Assembly: GCF_034470605.1 (NCBI RefSeq) | Contig: NZ_JARGYT010000006.1 | Span: 1 to 27,456 of the forward strand | Origin: Cyrtobacter comes | GTDB lineage: Bacteria > Pseudomonadota > Alphaproteobacteria > Rickettsiales > Midichloriaceae | Direction of reading: 5' to 3' | Length of the DNA: 27,456 nt | Part shown: one piece after another, positions 7,678 through 16,558 of the stretch | Numbering within the stretch: the stretch's first letter is position 1 | Layout: every line of letters starts with the position of its first letter | Notes under the pieces: model-generated | Database searches by the model: none | What the model was told of the DNA's origin: nothing | Seen by the model: only the letters and a program-made list of their open reading frames with translations | Made by a program: the position numbers and the translations under genes

Positions 7678-7730
7678 CAGTAGGTATTTTCGTAATTTTA
7701 CAAAAGTTATCTTACTGGTTTCTGTTTTTT
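7678..7730 (+). terminator. Possible attenuator between rplL and rpoB
   Basis: CAGTA (7678-7682, directly after the rplL stop) pairs with TACTG (7713-7717), enclosing an inner imperfect hairpin (TTTTcGTA / TACaAAA, about 7687-7704), and a T6 run follows at 7725-7730, 5 bp before the rpoB ATG. E. coli has a partial terminator in the same position that lowers rpoBC expression relative to the stalk proteins. The stem here is short and A/T-rich, so the call is tentative. Confidence 0.35.
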
Positions 7731-7735
7731 GGTCT

Positions 7736-10700
7736 ATGTCTTTTAAATATTTTGAACCTTGTCCTAGGAGGGATTTTGCTAGGTCTGCTTCTAGTGTGGA
7801 GATACCAAATTTGATGCATGTTCAAAAAAAGTCTTATGAAGATTTTCTTCAACCTGATGTTCCGTATGAGTCCAGACAAAATAGAGGGTTGCAGCAAGTT
7901 TTTCGCTCTATCTTTCCTATTTCTGATTATGAAGGGAGGGCTTCTATAGAATACGTTGGTTACGTTTTAGAGTCACCAAAGTATGATATTGCTGAAAGTA
8001 TTCAAAGAGGGATGAGCTATGCTGCGCCTTTAAAATTAGTATTGAGGCTTGTAGTTTGGGAAAATGATGAAGAGGCTGGTATTAAAGAAATTAAGGGGAT
8101 AAAAGAACAGTTAGTTTATGTGGCTGATATGCCGCTTATGACTGATTCTGGTACCTTCATCATCAATGGGGCACAGAGGGTTATAGTGTCTCAAATGCAT
8201 AGATCTCCTGGGGTTTTTTATTATAAAGATGATGGTAAAAGTAATACGTCTGGCAAGTATTTATATTATGCTAGAATAATACCATATAGAGGCTCTTGGC
8301 TGGATTTTGAATTTGACGTTAAGGACTTAATATTTTTCAGAATAGATAGAAAGAGGAAGCTTCATGTTACAACCTTACTCAGGGCTTTAGGTTATAGCGG
8401 TAAGGATATACTAAGTTTATTCTATACGGCAGATACTTACTATAAATCTTCGTCCACTTCTTGGAAAGTTGAGTTTCGAGCAGAGGATTTTAAAGGGATT
8501 AGGATACACAGTGATGTATTAGAGGATTCTACTGGTGAGGTCATAATAAAAGCCGGTACTAGATTATCTTCCAGGGCCGTTGCAAAACTTTCCGAGCAAT
8601 TTGATGGGAAATATAGGAGCGTTGCGCTTGATAGTGAGTTGTTGCTTTATTCTGCTGAAGATGTTCATAATGATAGCGGTGATATAATAGTATATGCTGG
8701 TGAGGAGCTCACTAAAACTTCATTCGAGAAGCTCAGTGCAATCGGCATAAACTCCATAAAAATTTTAAATATAGATCACTATAAAACTTTTCCTTATATA
8801 AGGAATACATTACTTGCGGATAAGGTTACAGATGAAGAGGGTGCGCTTAGTGAAATATATAAATCTGTAAGGCCAGGTGAGCCTGTTTCACTAGATGCGG
8901 CGAGAAATTTGCTTCATGCATCATTTTTTGATTCAGCTAGATATGATCTTTCTGGTGTGGGTCGTATGAAGATGAATTATAAGCATGGTACTGTAGATTC
9001 TCCTGAAGATTTCACAATTTTATCTAAAGAAGATATTATAGGTGTTATAAGGCATTTAGTAAAAGTTAAGGATGGGTTCAGTGAGATAGATGATATTGAT
9101 AGCCTTGGAAATAGAAGGGTAAGATCTGTTGGTGAGTTGGTTGAAAATCAACTTAGAGTAGGGATGGTTAGGATGGAGAAGGCGATAATGGAAAGGATGT
9201 CTTCTGTTGAGGTTGATGCTGTTATGCCGCATGATCTTGTAAATTCTAAAGTTCTAATGTCTGTAATTAGGGAATTTTTTGGAACATCGCCACTTTCTCA
9301 ATTTATGGATCAGACTAACCCGCTTGCTGAAGTAACTCATAAGCGGAGGCTTTCGGCTCTTGGTCCTGGTGGTTTAACCAGAGAGAGGGCTGGGTTTGAA
9401 GTCAGGGATGTTCATCCTTCGCATTATGGAAGGATATGTCCTATAGAAACACCTGAAGGTCCCAATGTGGGTTTGATTAACTCTATAGCAACTTATGCAA
9501 AAATAAATGAATATGGATTTTTGGAATCTCCATATATCAGGGTTATTAATAAAAAGGTTACTACTCAAATAGATTTTCTTTCCGCGATAGAAGAGTGGAA
9601 ATACACTATAGCTCAGTCTAATGTTGAGATCTCTGCTGATGGTGAGATTATTGGTGAAACACTTGGGTGTAGAAAGAATGGGGAAAGTATAACTGCATTT
9701 ATAGAAGATGTTGATTATATCAATCTTTCTCCTAAGCAGCTGGTTTCTGTTGCGGCTGCACTTATACCGTTTTTAGAAAATGATGATGCTAATAGAGCTT
9801 TGATGGGTTCTAACATGCAAAGGCAAGCAGTTCCATTATTAATGAGCGAAGCTCCTGTAGTTGGTACTGGAATGGAGCGCGTTGTAGCCCGTGATTCCGG
9901 CGCAGTGATTGTAGCTCGGAATTCTGGGGTTGTAGAACAAGTTGATGCAACTAGAATTATAGTAGTCTCTAAGTATGATGCTGCTGTTGATATATATCAA
10001 TTACATAAATTTATAAAAACAAATCAGGGGACGTGCATTAATCAGACCCCACTTGTTTCTGTTGGTGATTATGTAGAGAAGGGTGATATTATAGCAGACG
10101 GAGCTTCTACTAGTAATGGTGAGCTTGCGCTTGGTAAAAATGTGCTTGTAGCATTTTTGCCTTGGCATGGTTATAATTTTGAAGATTCGATTATAATATC
10201 TGAAAAACTTGTAGCTGAAGGTGCTTTTACTTCCCTGCATATCAAAGAATTTGAGGTGATTGCTAGGGATACGAGGTTGGGCCCAGAAGAAATAACTAGG
10301 GATATTCCAAATTTAAGTGAAGATTCTTTGAAGAACTTAGATGAGGTTGGTATAGTAAATATAGGCTCTAGAGTTCAGGCTGGAGAGGTTCTTGTAGGGA
10401 AGGTTACGCCGAAGACAGAATCCCCATTGACCCCAGAAGAAAAACTTTTAAGGGCTATATTTGGTGAGAAGGCGAAGGAAGTAAAAGATACTTCTCTTAG
10501 AGTACCCCCTGGAGCTAGCGGCACTGTTGTAGATGTTAAAATTTACACGAGAAGGGGCGTGGAGAAGGATGAGAGGGCTATATCTGTTGAGAGAGAGGAA
10601 ATAGAAAGGGTTACTAGAGATATAAATGATAAAAAGTTTGTCTTAGAAACATTTTCTTTAAAGCGTGCAAAAGCCATTTTAATTGGTAAAAAGCTCTCTT

Positions 10701-11845
10701 ATTGTAATATAAAAACTCTAAAAGTTGGTACAATTCTTACAGAGGAATTATTGGAGTCTTGTTCTTTGCGCTCAATTATAAGTATGGCAGTTGAGGATGA
10801 GGAGGTTAATACTTTGATGACGGTTATTAGGGAGAAGTATAAATCCTCTGTTGAGGAGTTAGATGAATTTTTAAGGTTAAAGGTAGAAAAGATCCAAAGT
10901 GGTGATGATATGCCACAGGGTGCGTTGAAGATAGTTAAGGTGAGTATTGCAATGAAATTGCAATTACAACCAGGGGATAAGATGGCTGGTAGACATGGTA
11001 ACAAGGGGGTTGTATCTAAGATAGTAAAAGTTGAGGATATGCCGTTCTTAGATGATGGCACGCCTGTAGATATAATACTGAACCCGTTGGGTGTTCCATC
11101 AAGGATGAATATAGGACAAATATTGGAAACGCATCTTGGATGGGCGGCTGTGAATCTTGGAAAGCAGATTTTTGATATGGCCCTTATGCTAGAAGGGAAG
11201 AGATTAAGCTCTGATGTGCTTAAAGATAAATTGTTGAGGATATATTCCAATGATTTAGTTAACGGAAAAGCTTTAACAGAGTTTGTTTCTTCGCTTTCTG
11301 ATGAAGAATTAGTAAAATTTGCTAAGAGATTTGAAAAGGGTGTTCCTTTTGCAACTCAGGTATTTGATGGTGCAAAAGAACATGATATTAACAAGATGCT
11401 AATGGAGGCTTCGTTGGATACAAGTGGTCAAGAATTATTGCGCGATGGAAGAACTGGGCAGTATTTTTCTCGTAAAGTGACAGTTGGCTATATGTATATG
11501 CTAAAATTAGATCACCTTGTTGATGATAAGATGCATGCTAGATCTACTGGTCCTTATAGCTTGGTTACTCAACAACCGCTTGGTGGGAAATCTCATTCAG
11601 GTGGGCAGCGTTTGGGTGAGATGGAGTGCTGGGCGCTTGAGGCGTATGGTGCTGCCTTTACACTGCAAGAGATGTTAACTGTGAAATCAGATGATGTTGC
11701 TGGAAGGGTTAGGGTATATGAATCTATAGTAAGAGGAGATACTTCCTTTGAATCTGGTACGCCTGAGTCATTTAATGTGATGATCAAAGAGATAAGATCT
11801 CTTGGGTTAAATATACAAATGATTAATCAAGAAAACAAACACTAA
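7736..11845 (+). CDS. rpoB: DNA-directed RNA polymerase subunit beta
   Basis: RpoB forms one pincer of RNA polymerase and part of the active site. The 1369-residue protein is full length and uninterrupted. It has the rifampicin-pocket region PLSQFMDQTNPLAEVTHKRR and then LSALGPGGLTRERAGFEVRD. The residues equivalent to E. coli Asp516, His526 and Ser531 (here Asp525, His535, Ser540) are unchanged, so the common resistance substitutions are absent. Near the C-terminus GDKMAGRHGNKGVVSKI and GGKSHSGGQRLGEMECWALE give the lysines and switch segments of the active-centre cleft. It sits 19 bp before rpoC. Start at 7736 aligns with the family start. Confidence 0.98.
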   Translation: MSFKYFEPCPRRDFARSASSVEIPNLMHVQKKSYEDFLQPDVPYESRQNRGLQQVFRSIFPISDYEGRASIEYVGYVLESPKYDIAESIQRGMSYAAPLKLVLRLVVWENDEEAGIKEIKGIKEQLVYVADMPLMTDSGTFIINGAQRVIVSQMHRSPGVFYYKDDGKSNTSGKYLYYARIIPYRGSWLDFEFDVKDLIFFRIDRKRKLHVTTLLRALGYSGKDILSLFYTADTYYKSSSTSWKVEFRAEDFKGIRIHSDVLEDSTGEVIIKAGTRLSSRAVAKLSEQFDGKYRSVALDSELLLYSAEDVHNDSGDIIVYAGEELTKTSFEKLSAIGINSIKILNIDHYKTFPYIRNTLLADKVTDEEGALSEIYKSVRPGEPVSLDAARNLLHASFFDSARYDLSGVGRMKMNYKHGTVDSPEDFTILSKEDIIGVIRHLVKVKDGFSEIDDIDSLGNRRVRSVGELVENQLRVGMVRMEKAIMERMSSVEVDAVMPHDLVNSKVLMSVIREFFGTSPLSQFMDQTNPLAEVTHKRRLSALGPGGLTRERAGFEVRDVHPSHYGRICPIETPEGPNVGLINSIATYAKINEYGFLESPYIRVINKKVTTQIDFLSAIEEWKYTIAQSNVEISADGEIIGETLGCRKNGESITAFIEDVDYINLSPKQLVSVAAALIPFLENDDANRALMGSNMQRQAVPLLMSEAPVVGTGMERVVARDSGAVIVARNSGVVEQVDATRIIVVSKYDAAVDIYQLHKFIKTNQGTCINQTPLVSVGDYVEKGDIIADGASTSNGELALGKNVLVAFLPWHGYNFEDSIIISEKLVAEGAFTSLHIKEFEVIARDTRLGPEEITRDIPNLSEDSLKNLDEVGIVNIGSRVQAGEVLVGKVTPKTESPLTPEEKLLRAIFGEKAKEVKDTSLRVPPGASGTVVDVKIYTRRGVEKDERAISVEREEIERVTRDINDKKFVLETFSLKRAKAILIGKKLSYCNIKTLKVGTILTEELLESCSLRSIISMAVEDEEVNTLMTVIREKYKSSVEELDEFLRLKVEKIQSGDDMPQGALKIVKVSIAMKLQLQPGDKMAGRHGNKGVVSKIVKVEDMPFLDDGTPVDIILNPLGVPSRMNIGQILETHLGWAAVNLGKQIFDMALMLEGKRLSSDVLKDKLLRIYSNDLVNGKALTEFVSSLSDEELVKFAKRFEKGVPFATQVFDGAKEHDINKMLMEASLDTSGQELLRDGRTGQYFSRKVTVGYMYMLKLDHLVDDKMHARSTGPYSLVTQQPLGGKSHSGGQRLGEMECWALEAYGAAFTLQEMLTVKSDDVAGRVRVYESIVRGDTSFESGTPESFNVMIKEIRSLGLNIQMINQENKH

Positions 11846-11864
11846 TATTATTTATTGGATATTT

Positions 11865-14800
11865 ATGGAGAGGCAGGATTTTACTAGTGTAGTTAAGCAT
11901 TTCAGTAAATTAAAAGATAGATATGAGCTTTTGGATGGCGCTGCGAGATCCTTTGATGCGATCTCTATATCTATGGCAAGCCCAGATCAAATAAGGTCAT
12001 GGTCATATGGTGAGGTTACTAAGCCTGATACGTTGAATTATAGGACTATTAGGCCTGAAAATGATGGTCTTTTTTGTGCTAAAATATTTGGTCCTGCGCA
12101 AGATTATGAATGTTTGTGTGGAAAATATAAAAAGATTAAATATAGGGGAGTTGTATGTGAAAAATGTGGCGTTGAGGTAACTACGTCTAAAGTTCGCAGA
12201 GAGCGGATGGGGCATATAGAGCTTGCGAGCCCTGTTGTGCATATATGGTTTTTAAGGTCTCTACCATCTAGGATTAGTATATTGCTAGATATCCAACTTA
12301 AGGATATGGAGAGGATTCTTTATTTTGAAGCATATATTATTACTGATCCTATGCTCTCTCCATTCATGCATGGGCAAATAATTAGTGAAGACGAATATAA
12401 CAGTGCTGTAGAACAACTTGGAGAAGGTACCTTTGAAGTTGGAACTGGTGCTGAAGTTGTAAAAAAAATGCTTCAGGAGTTAGATTTAAGGAGGCTTAGT
12501 ATAGAATTAAGGGCTGAGCTTGAAGGGGCTACATCTGAGAGTAAGAAGAAAAAGATTGTAAAAAGACTTAAACTAATTGAGCAATTCATAGAATCTGGTA
12601 ATGATCCTGCTAATTTTGTTCTAGAAGCGCTACCAGTTATGCCTCCTGATTTGAGGCCTTTAGTTATGTTAGATGCTGGGAGATTTGCAACTTCTGATCT
12701 TAATGAGCTTTATAGGAGGGTTGTTAATAGGAATAATAGATTACGTAAGCTGATTGATCTTGGAGCGCCTGATATCATAATCAAAAATGAGAAGAGAATG
12801 CTTCAAGAGGCGGTGGATGCCCTGTTTGATAATGGTAGAAAGGGCCGAATTTTAAAGAATGCAAATAAAAGGCCGTTTAAATCTATTGCTGATATGCTTA
12901 AGGGTAAGCAGGGTAGATTTAGGCAGAATCTCCTCGGGAAAAGGGTTGATTATTCTGGAAGATCAGTAATTGTTGTAGGACCTGAGCTTAAGTTGCACCA
13001 GTGTGGTTTGCCTAAAGAAATGGCTTTGGAGTTGTTCAAGCCGTTTGTATATTCAAAGCTTGAGATGTATGGGATAACCGCTACTTTAAGAGCCGCTAAA
13101 AAGATGGTCGAAATGAGAAGGCCTGAAGTTTGGGATTTATTAGATGAAGTTATAAAGGAGCACCCTGTGCTTTTAAATAGGGCGCCTACCTTGCATAGAA
13201 TAGGTATACAAGCATTTGAGCCAATTCTTATTGAAGGTAAGGCAATACAGCTGCATCCACTTGTTTGTGGCGCGTTTAATGCAGACTTTGACGGTGACCA
13301 GATGGCTGTGCATGTGCCACTTTCAATAGAGGCTCAGTTAGAGGCTAGGGTGCTTATGATGTCCACTAACAACATATTAAGCCCTGCGAATGGTAGTCCA
13401 GTTATTGTGCCAAATAAAGATATGGTACTGGGTCTATACTGTTTAACATTAGAATTTAGTGGGCAAGATGGTGAAGGGATGATATTTTCTGATATATCGG
13501 AAATTGAACATGCTCTATATTCTGGTGTTGTTGCCCTACATGCAAAAATAAAATGCAGAAGTAGGTTTATAGATGTGGATGGTAATGAGAGTTACGTGCT
13601 TGCAGATACTACCCCTGGTAGGGTGATACTTTATGATATAGTACCAAAAACGTCAAAAATAGGTTTTGATGCTGTTAATAAGCTGATGACTAAGAAGTCA
13701 GTCTCAGATTTAATGGACCTAGTATATAGAAAATGCGGACAAAAGGATACTGTGATCTTCGCAGATAAAGTCATGAAAATGGGTTTTGATTACTCAACAT
13801 TGATTGCGCCTTCTGTTGGTAAGGATGACATGATAATACCGGAATCTAAAAAGGAACATGTTTCTCGTTGTATGGAAGAAGTGAAGCAATATGAAAAACA
13901 GTATTCGAATGGCTTGATTACCGGTGGTGAAAAATACAACAAAGTTATTGATGCCTGGTCTAGATGTACAGATAAGGTAGCTGTGGACATGATTACTAGC
14001 ATTAGGGGGGAAGGTAGAGATAGCTCTATAAAGAAGATGAATTCACTTTATATGATGGCCGATTCTGGTGCGCGTGGTTCTGTTTCTCAAATAAAGCAAG
14101 TGGCTGGTATGAGAGGGTTGATGACGAAGCCTAGTGGTGAGATTATAGAGACCCCTATTGTTTCAAACTTTAAGGAGGGGCTTGGTGAACTTGAATTTTT
14201 TATCTCAACACATGGTGCTAGAAAAGGGCTTGCAGATACTGCGCTTAAGACTGCTAACTCTGGTTATTTGACTAGAAAGCTTGTTGATGTTGCGCAGGAT
14301 TGTATAGTGACAAATTTCGATTGTGGTACGAAGAATGGGCTTATTGTACAGCCTGTAGTAGAGGGGGGAGAAATTATAGTCACAATATCACAGTTGGCCC
14401 TTGGAAGGATTGCGGTAAATGAAATAAAAAATCCTATTACCGGTAAGGTGATAGTTTCTGAATCTGAAATGATAGATGAAGAAAAGGTAGAGCTTATAGA
14501 AGAAGCAGGAATAGATTCAATAAGAGTCAGGTCTGTTATAACATGTGAAAACGATCATGGATGTTGTGTCAAGTGTTATGGTCGTGATCTTGCTACTGGT
14601 GAAGTTGTAAATTTAGGGGAAGCTGTTGGAGTTGTTGCCGCTCAATCTATAGGTGAGCCAGGTACTCAGCTTACGATGAGAACATTCCATATCGGTGGTG
14701 CTGCGCAAAGGACTGCTGCACAATCTAGTATCCTTTCATCATATAAAGGTAGGGTTAAATTTGTGCATGCAAATACAATTACTGATTCGCAAGGCGGTAT

Positions 14801-16013
14801 TGTTGTTATGAGCAGAAATTGTGAGATTTTGATTCTTGACATAAACAATGTTGAGAAAGCTAGATATAAAATTCCTCATACGTCTAAGCTTTTTGTTAAA
14901 GATGGTAATGAGATAGCAGTAGGTGATAAAATAGCAGAGTGGGATCCATTCTCTACCAATATAGTTTCTGAGAAACAGGGAAGGATCAAATTTGTTGATA
15001 TAATACCGGGTATTTCGGTTTCTGAGGTATATGATGAGTCTACTGGTATAATTAATCTTGTAGTTTCAGATGGTAAAAAATCTTCAAAAAGTAAGGATTT
15101 AAGGCCTAAAATAGTACTTGTGGATGATAATGGGGAAGTTTTAAAGTTATCAAATGGTTTGGATGCCAATTATTATATGCCTGTTAGTGCTATATTGACA
15201 GTTTCTGAAGGCGAAGAGGTGGCTCCTGGTAGTATTATGGCAAGGATACCAAAAGAATCCTCAAAAAGTAGGGATATAACAGGTGGTCTGCCAAGGGTAA
15301 TAGAGCTTTTTGAAGCAAGGCAGCCTAAAGAACATTCTGTTATTGCTGAGATGGATGGATATGTTGACTTTGGTAAAGATTATAAATCTAGAAGGAGGCT
15401 TATAGTAAGATCTAATGAAAATCCTGAGCATTTTGTAGAGTATTTTATACCAAGAGGACGTAGGATACTTGTTGTTGAAGGTGATAGTGTTTCAAAGGGT
15501 GATACTTTGATGGAGGGTAGTCCTTCGCCTCATGATATATTGAGAGTTATGGGGGTGCAGGCGTTTGCTTCATATATGATTAATGAGGTGCAGCAAGTTT
15601 ATAGATTACAAGGTGTTTTCATAAGTGATAAGCATATAGAGATCATTTTGCGTCAGATGCTTAGGAAAGTTGAAATTAAAGATGCCGGTTCAACTACGTT
15701 TATAGCAGGTGAACATGTGAATAAGCTTGAGGTAGAAAAGGAAAATAAAGTCATGATATCTAAGGGATTAAAGCTGGCTTGTGTTTCTCCTGTATTGCAA
15801 GGTATTACTAAAGCTTCATTGCAAACGGAATCATTCTTCTCTGCAGCATCATTCCAGGAAACAACAAGAGTTATAATAGAAGCGGTGATAGCTGGGAAAA
15901 AGGATTATCTGGTTGGCTTAAAGGAGAACGTTATAGTTGGTAGGTTAATACCAGCTGGTACGGGCTTTTATATGAAAAAGATTAGAGATAGTGTGGCTTT
16001 AAGGGAAGAATAG
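11865..16013 (+). CDS. rpoC: DNA-directed RNA polymerase subunit beta'
   Basis: RpoC carries the catalytic magnesium of RNA polymerase. The 1382-residue protein is complete. The first zinc site is Cys83, Cys85, Cys98 and Cys101 (CLCGKYKKIKYRGVVCEKCG). The catalytic triad lies in NADFDGD (472-478). The second zinc site includes Cys894, Cys901 and Cys904 (CENDHGCCVKC), with the partner cysteine in NFDCGTKNG. The trigger-loop region GEPGTQLTMRTFHIGG (about 927-942) is intact, and the C-terminal helical end is near normal length. Cotranscribed with rpoB. The following 545 bp contain no gene. Confidence 0.98.
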   Translation: MERQDFTSVVKHFSKLKDRYELLDGAARSFDAISISMASPDQIRSWSYGEVTKPDTLNYRTIRPENDGLFCAKIFGPAQDYECLCGKYKKIKYRGVVCEKCGVEVTTSKVRRERMGHIELASPVVHIWFLRSLPSRISILLDIQLKDMERILYFEAYIITDPMLSPFMHGQIISEDEYNSAVEQLGEGTFEVGTGAEVVKKMLQELDLRRLSIELRAELEGATSESKKKKIVKRLKLIEQFIESGNDPANFVLEALPVMPPDLRPLVMLDAGRFATSDLNELYRRVVNRNNRLRKLIDLGAPDIIIKNEKRMLQEAVDALFDNGRKGRILKNANKRPFKSIADMLKGKQGRFRQNLLGKRVDYSGRSVIVVGPELKLHQCGLPKEMALELFKPFVYSKLEMYGITATLRAAKKMVEMRRPEVWDLLDEVIKEHPVLLNRAPTLHRIGIQAFEPILIEGKAIQLHPLVCGAFNADFDGDQMAVHVPLSIEAQLEARVLMMSTNNILSPANGSPVIVPNKDMVLGLYCLTLEFSGQDGEGMIFSDISEIEHALYSGVVALHAKIKCRSRFIDVDGNESYVLADTTPGRVILYDIVPKTSKIGFDAVNKLMTKKSVSDLMDLVYRKCGQKDTVIFADKVMKMGFDYSTLIAPSVGKDDMIIPESKKEHVSRCMEEVKQYEKQYSNGLITGGEKYNKVIDAWSRCTDKVAVDMITSIRGEGRDSSIKKMNSLYMMADSGARGSVSQIKQVAGMRGLMTKPSGEIIETPIVSNFKEGLGELEFFISTHGARKGLADTALKTANSGYLTRKLVDVAQDCIVTNFDCGTKNGLIVQPVVEGGEIIVTISQLALGRIAVNEIKNPITGKVIVSESEMIDEEKVELIEEAGIDSIRVRSVITCENDHGCCVKCYGRDLATGEVVNLGEAVGVVAAQSIGEPGTQLTMRTFHIGGAAQRTAAQSSILSSYKGRVKFVHANTITDSQGGIVVMSRNCEILILDINNVEKARYKIPHTSKLFVKDGNEIAVGDKIAEWDPFSTNIVSEKQGRIKFVDIIPGISVSEVYDESTGIINLVVSDGKKSSKSKDLRPKIVLVDDNGEVLKLSNGLDANYYMPVSAILTVSEGEEVAPGSIMARIPKESSKSRDITGGLPRVIELFEARQPKEHSVIAEMDGYVDFGKDYKSRRRLIVRSNENPEHFVEYFIPRGRRILVVEGDSVSKGDTLMEGSPSPHDILRVMGVQAFASYMINEVQQVYRLQGVFISDKHIEIILRQMLRKVEIKDAGSTTFIAGEHVNKLEVEKENKVMISKGLKLACVSPVLQGITKASLQTESFFSAASFQETTRVIIEAVIAGKKDYLVGLKENVIVGRLIPAGTGFYMKKIRDSVALREE

Positions 16014-16038
16014 GCTGTTTTGTCAATGTGTGTATTGT

Positions 16039-16154
16039 AGTGGAGGTATTTGGGTACTGCTTAATATTGATTTGAAGCCTAAATTCAAATTAGGTAGATG
16101 ATTGCCTCCACTGAGCAAGTACTTGTTGAGGGGAGAATTATAAGGGGGTTTTTT
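16039..16154 (+). terminator. Structured 3' end of the rpoBC transcript with two competing hairpins
   Basis: AGTGGAGGTA (16039-16048) can pair with TGCCTCCACT (16103-16112) to close a 74-nt domain that also contains TTTGAA/TTCAAA (16071-16076 and 16084-16089, 7-nt loop). The same CTCCACT strand can instead pair downstream: CTCCACTGAGCAAG (16106-16119) with CTTGTTGAGGGGAG (16122-16135), 12 of 14 positions. A T6 run follows at 16149-16154, 13 bp after the second hairpin. The second hairpin is the better terminator candidate, though the T-run is displaced. Confidence 0.5.
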
Positions 16155-16182
16155 GTTATTTTTAAAAAGCATATAGGTATTA

Positions 16183-16294
16183 TATAGCTAAAACTGTATA
16201 AAATGATTAGATGGAAAGTAATTTTGTTAAGCTTAATCAAATGATAATTAAGGTATTTTCAAAATTAATACTCTTCTATGACGCTTTAGTTGTA
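16183..16294 (+). repeat. Short inverted-repeat element, copy A1 (degenerate)
   Basis: This stretch aligns over its whole length (about 80% by eye) with 26763-26882. Shared blocks include GTATAAAATGATT near the left, AAAGTAATTTT in the middle and TTCTATGACGCTT near the right. The ends are imperfect inverted repeats, TATAGCTAAA at the left and a right end whose complement reads ATACAACTAAAGCGTCA. No protein is encoded. It looks like a miniature non-autonomous mobile element, here older and more diverged than A2. Confidence 0.6.
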
Positions 16295-16380
16295 TGCATA
16301 CATGTATTATTTATGCGTCTGTGCAGCTTAAGTTGTTATATAGCTACTTGAGTTGAATTGCCTAATAGGTTGTAATATAA

Positions 16381-16413
16381 GCGGTATTATCTATTACCTC
16401 AAATAAAATAGCT
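16381..16413 (+). repeat. Short repeat B1
   Basis: GCGGTATTATCTATT followed by ACCTCAAATAAAATAGCT is repeated at 18347-18380 with a single inserted base. The GCGGTAT start and AGCTATA end resemble the two ends of the A-type elements, so B copies may be internally deleted relatives. It lies 146 bp upstream of trmD. Confidence 0.6.
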
Positions 16414-16427
16414 ATACATTATAAATA

Positions 16428-16458
16428 AAAGATAGGTCTTATCTTTCGTTTCCTATCT
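16428..16458 (+). other. Alternative hairpins upstream of trmD
   Basis: AAAGATA (16428-16434) pairs with TATCTTT (16440-16446), while AGATAGG (16430-16436) can pair with CCTATCT (16452-16458). The two stems share bases and exclude each other. There is no T-run after either on the plus strand. It may be a transcript-end or leader structure of trmD, or chance in AT-rich DNA. The remaining spacer up to 16558 shows no gene. Confidence 0.3.
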
Positions 16459-16558
16459 GCGATTCTTTTTGAGATCATAAGTTTGTATAGCTGTATATAA
16501 ACTTATCTATTTAACAGAACATTATTATACTCAAAGTTTTTAATGCGAATAAATATTT

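Noticed and set aside
10699..11250. 183-residue minus-strand frame inside rpoB
   Set aside because: Fully antisense to a conserved part of rpoB; open only because of codon bias in the real gene.
16040..16111. tRNA-like length and 7-bp end stem after rpoC
   Set aside because: The end stem and a central 7-nt-loop hairpin fit tRNA dimensions, but there is no T-arm (no TTCRA loop in place), no normal D-arm, and position 33 would be C. Kept only as a structured region.
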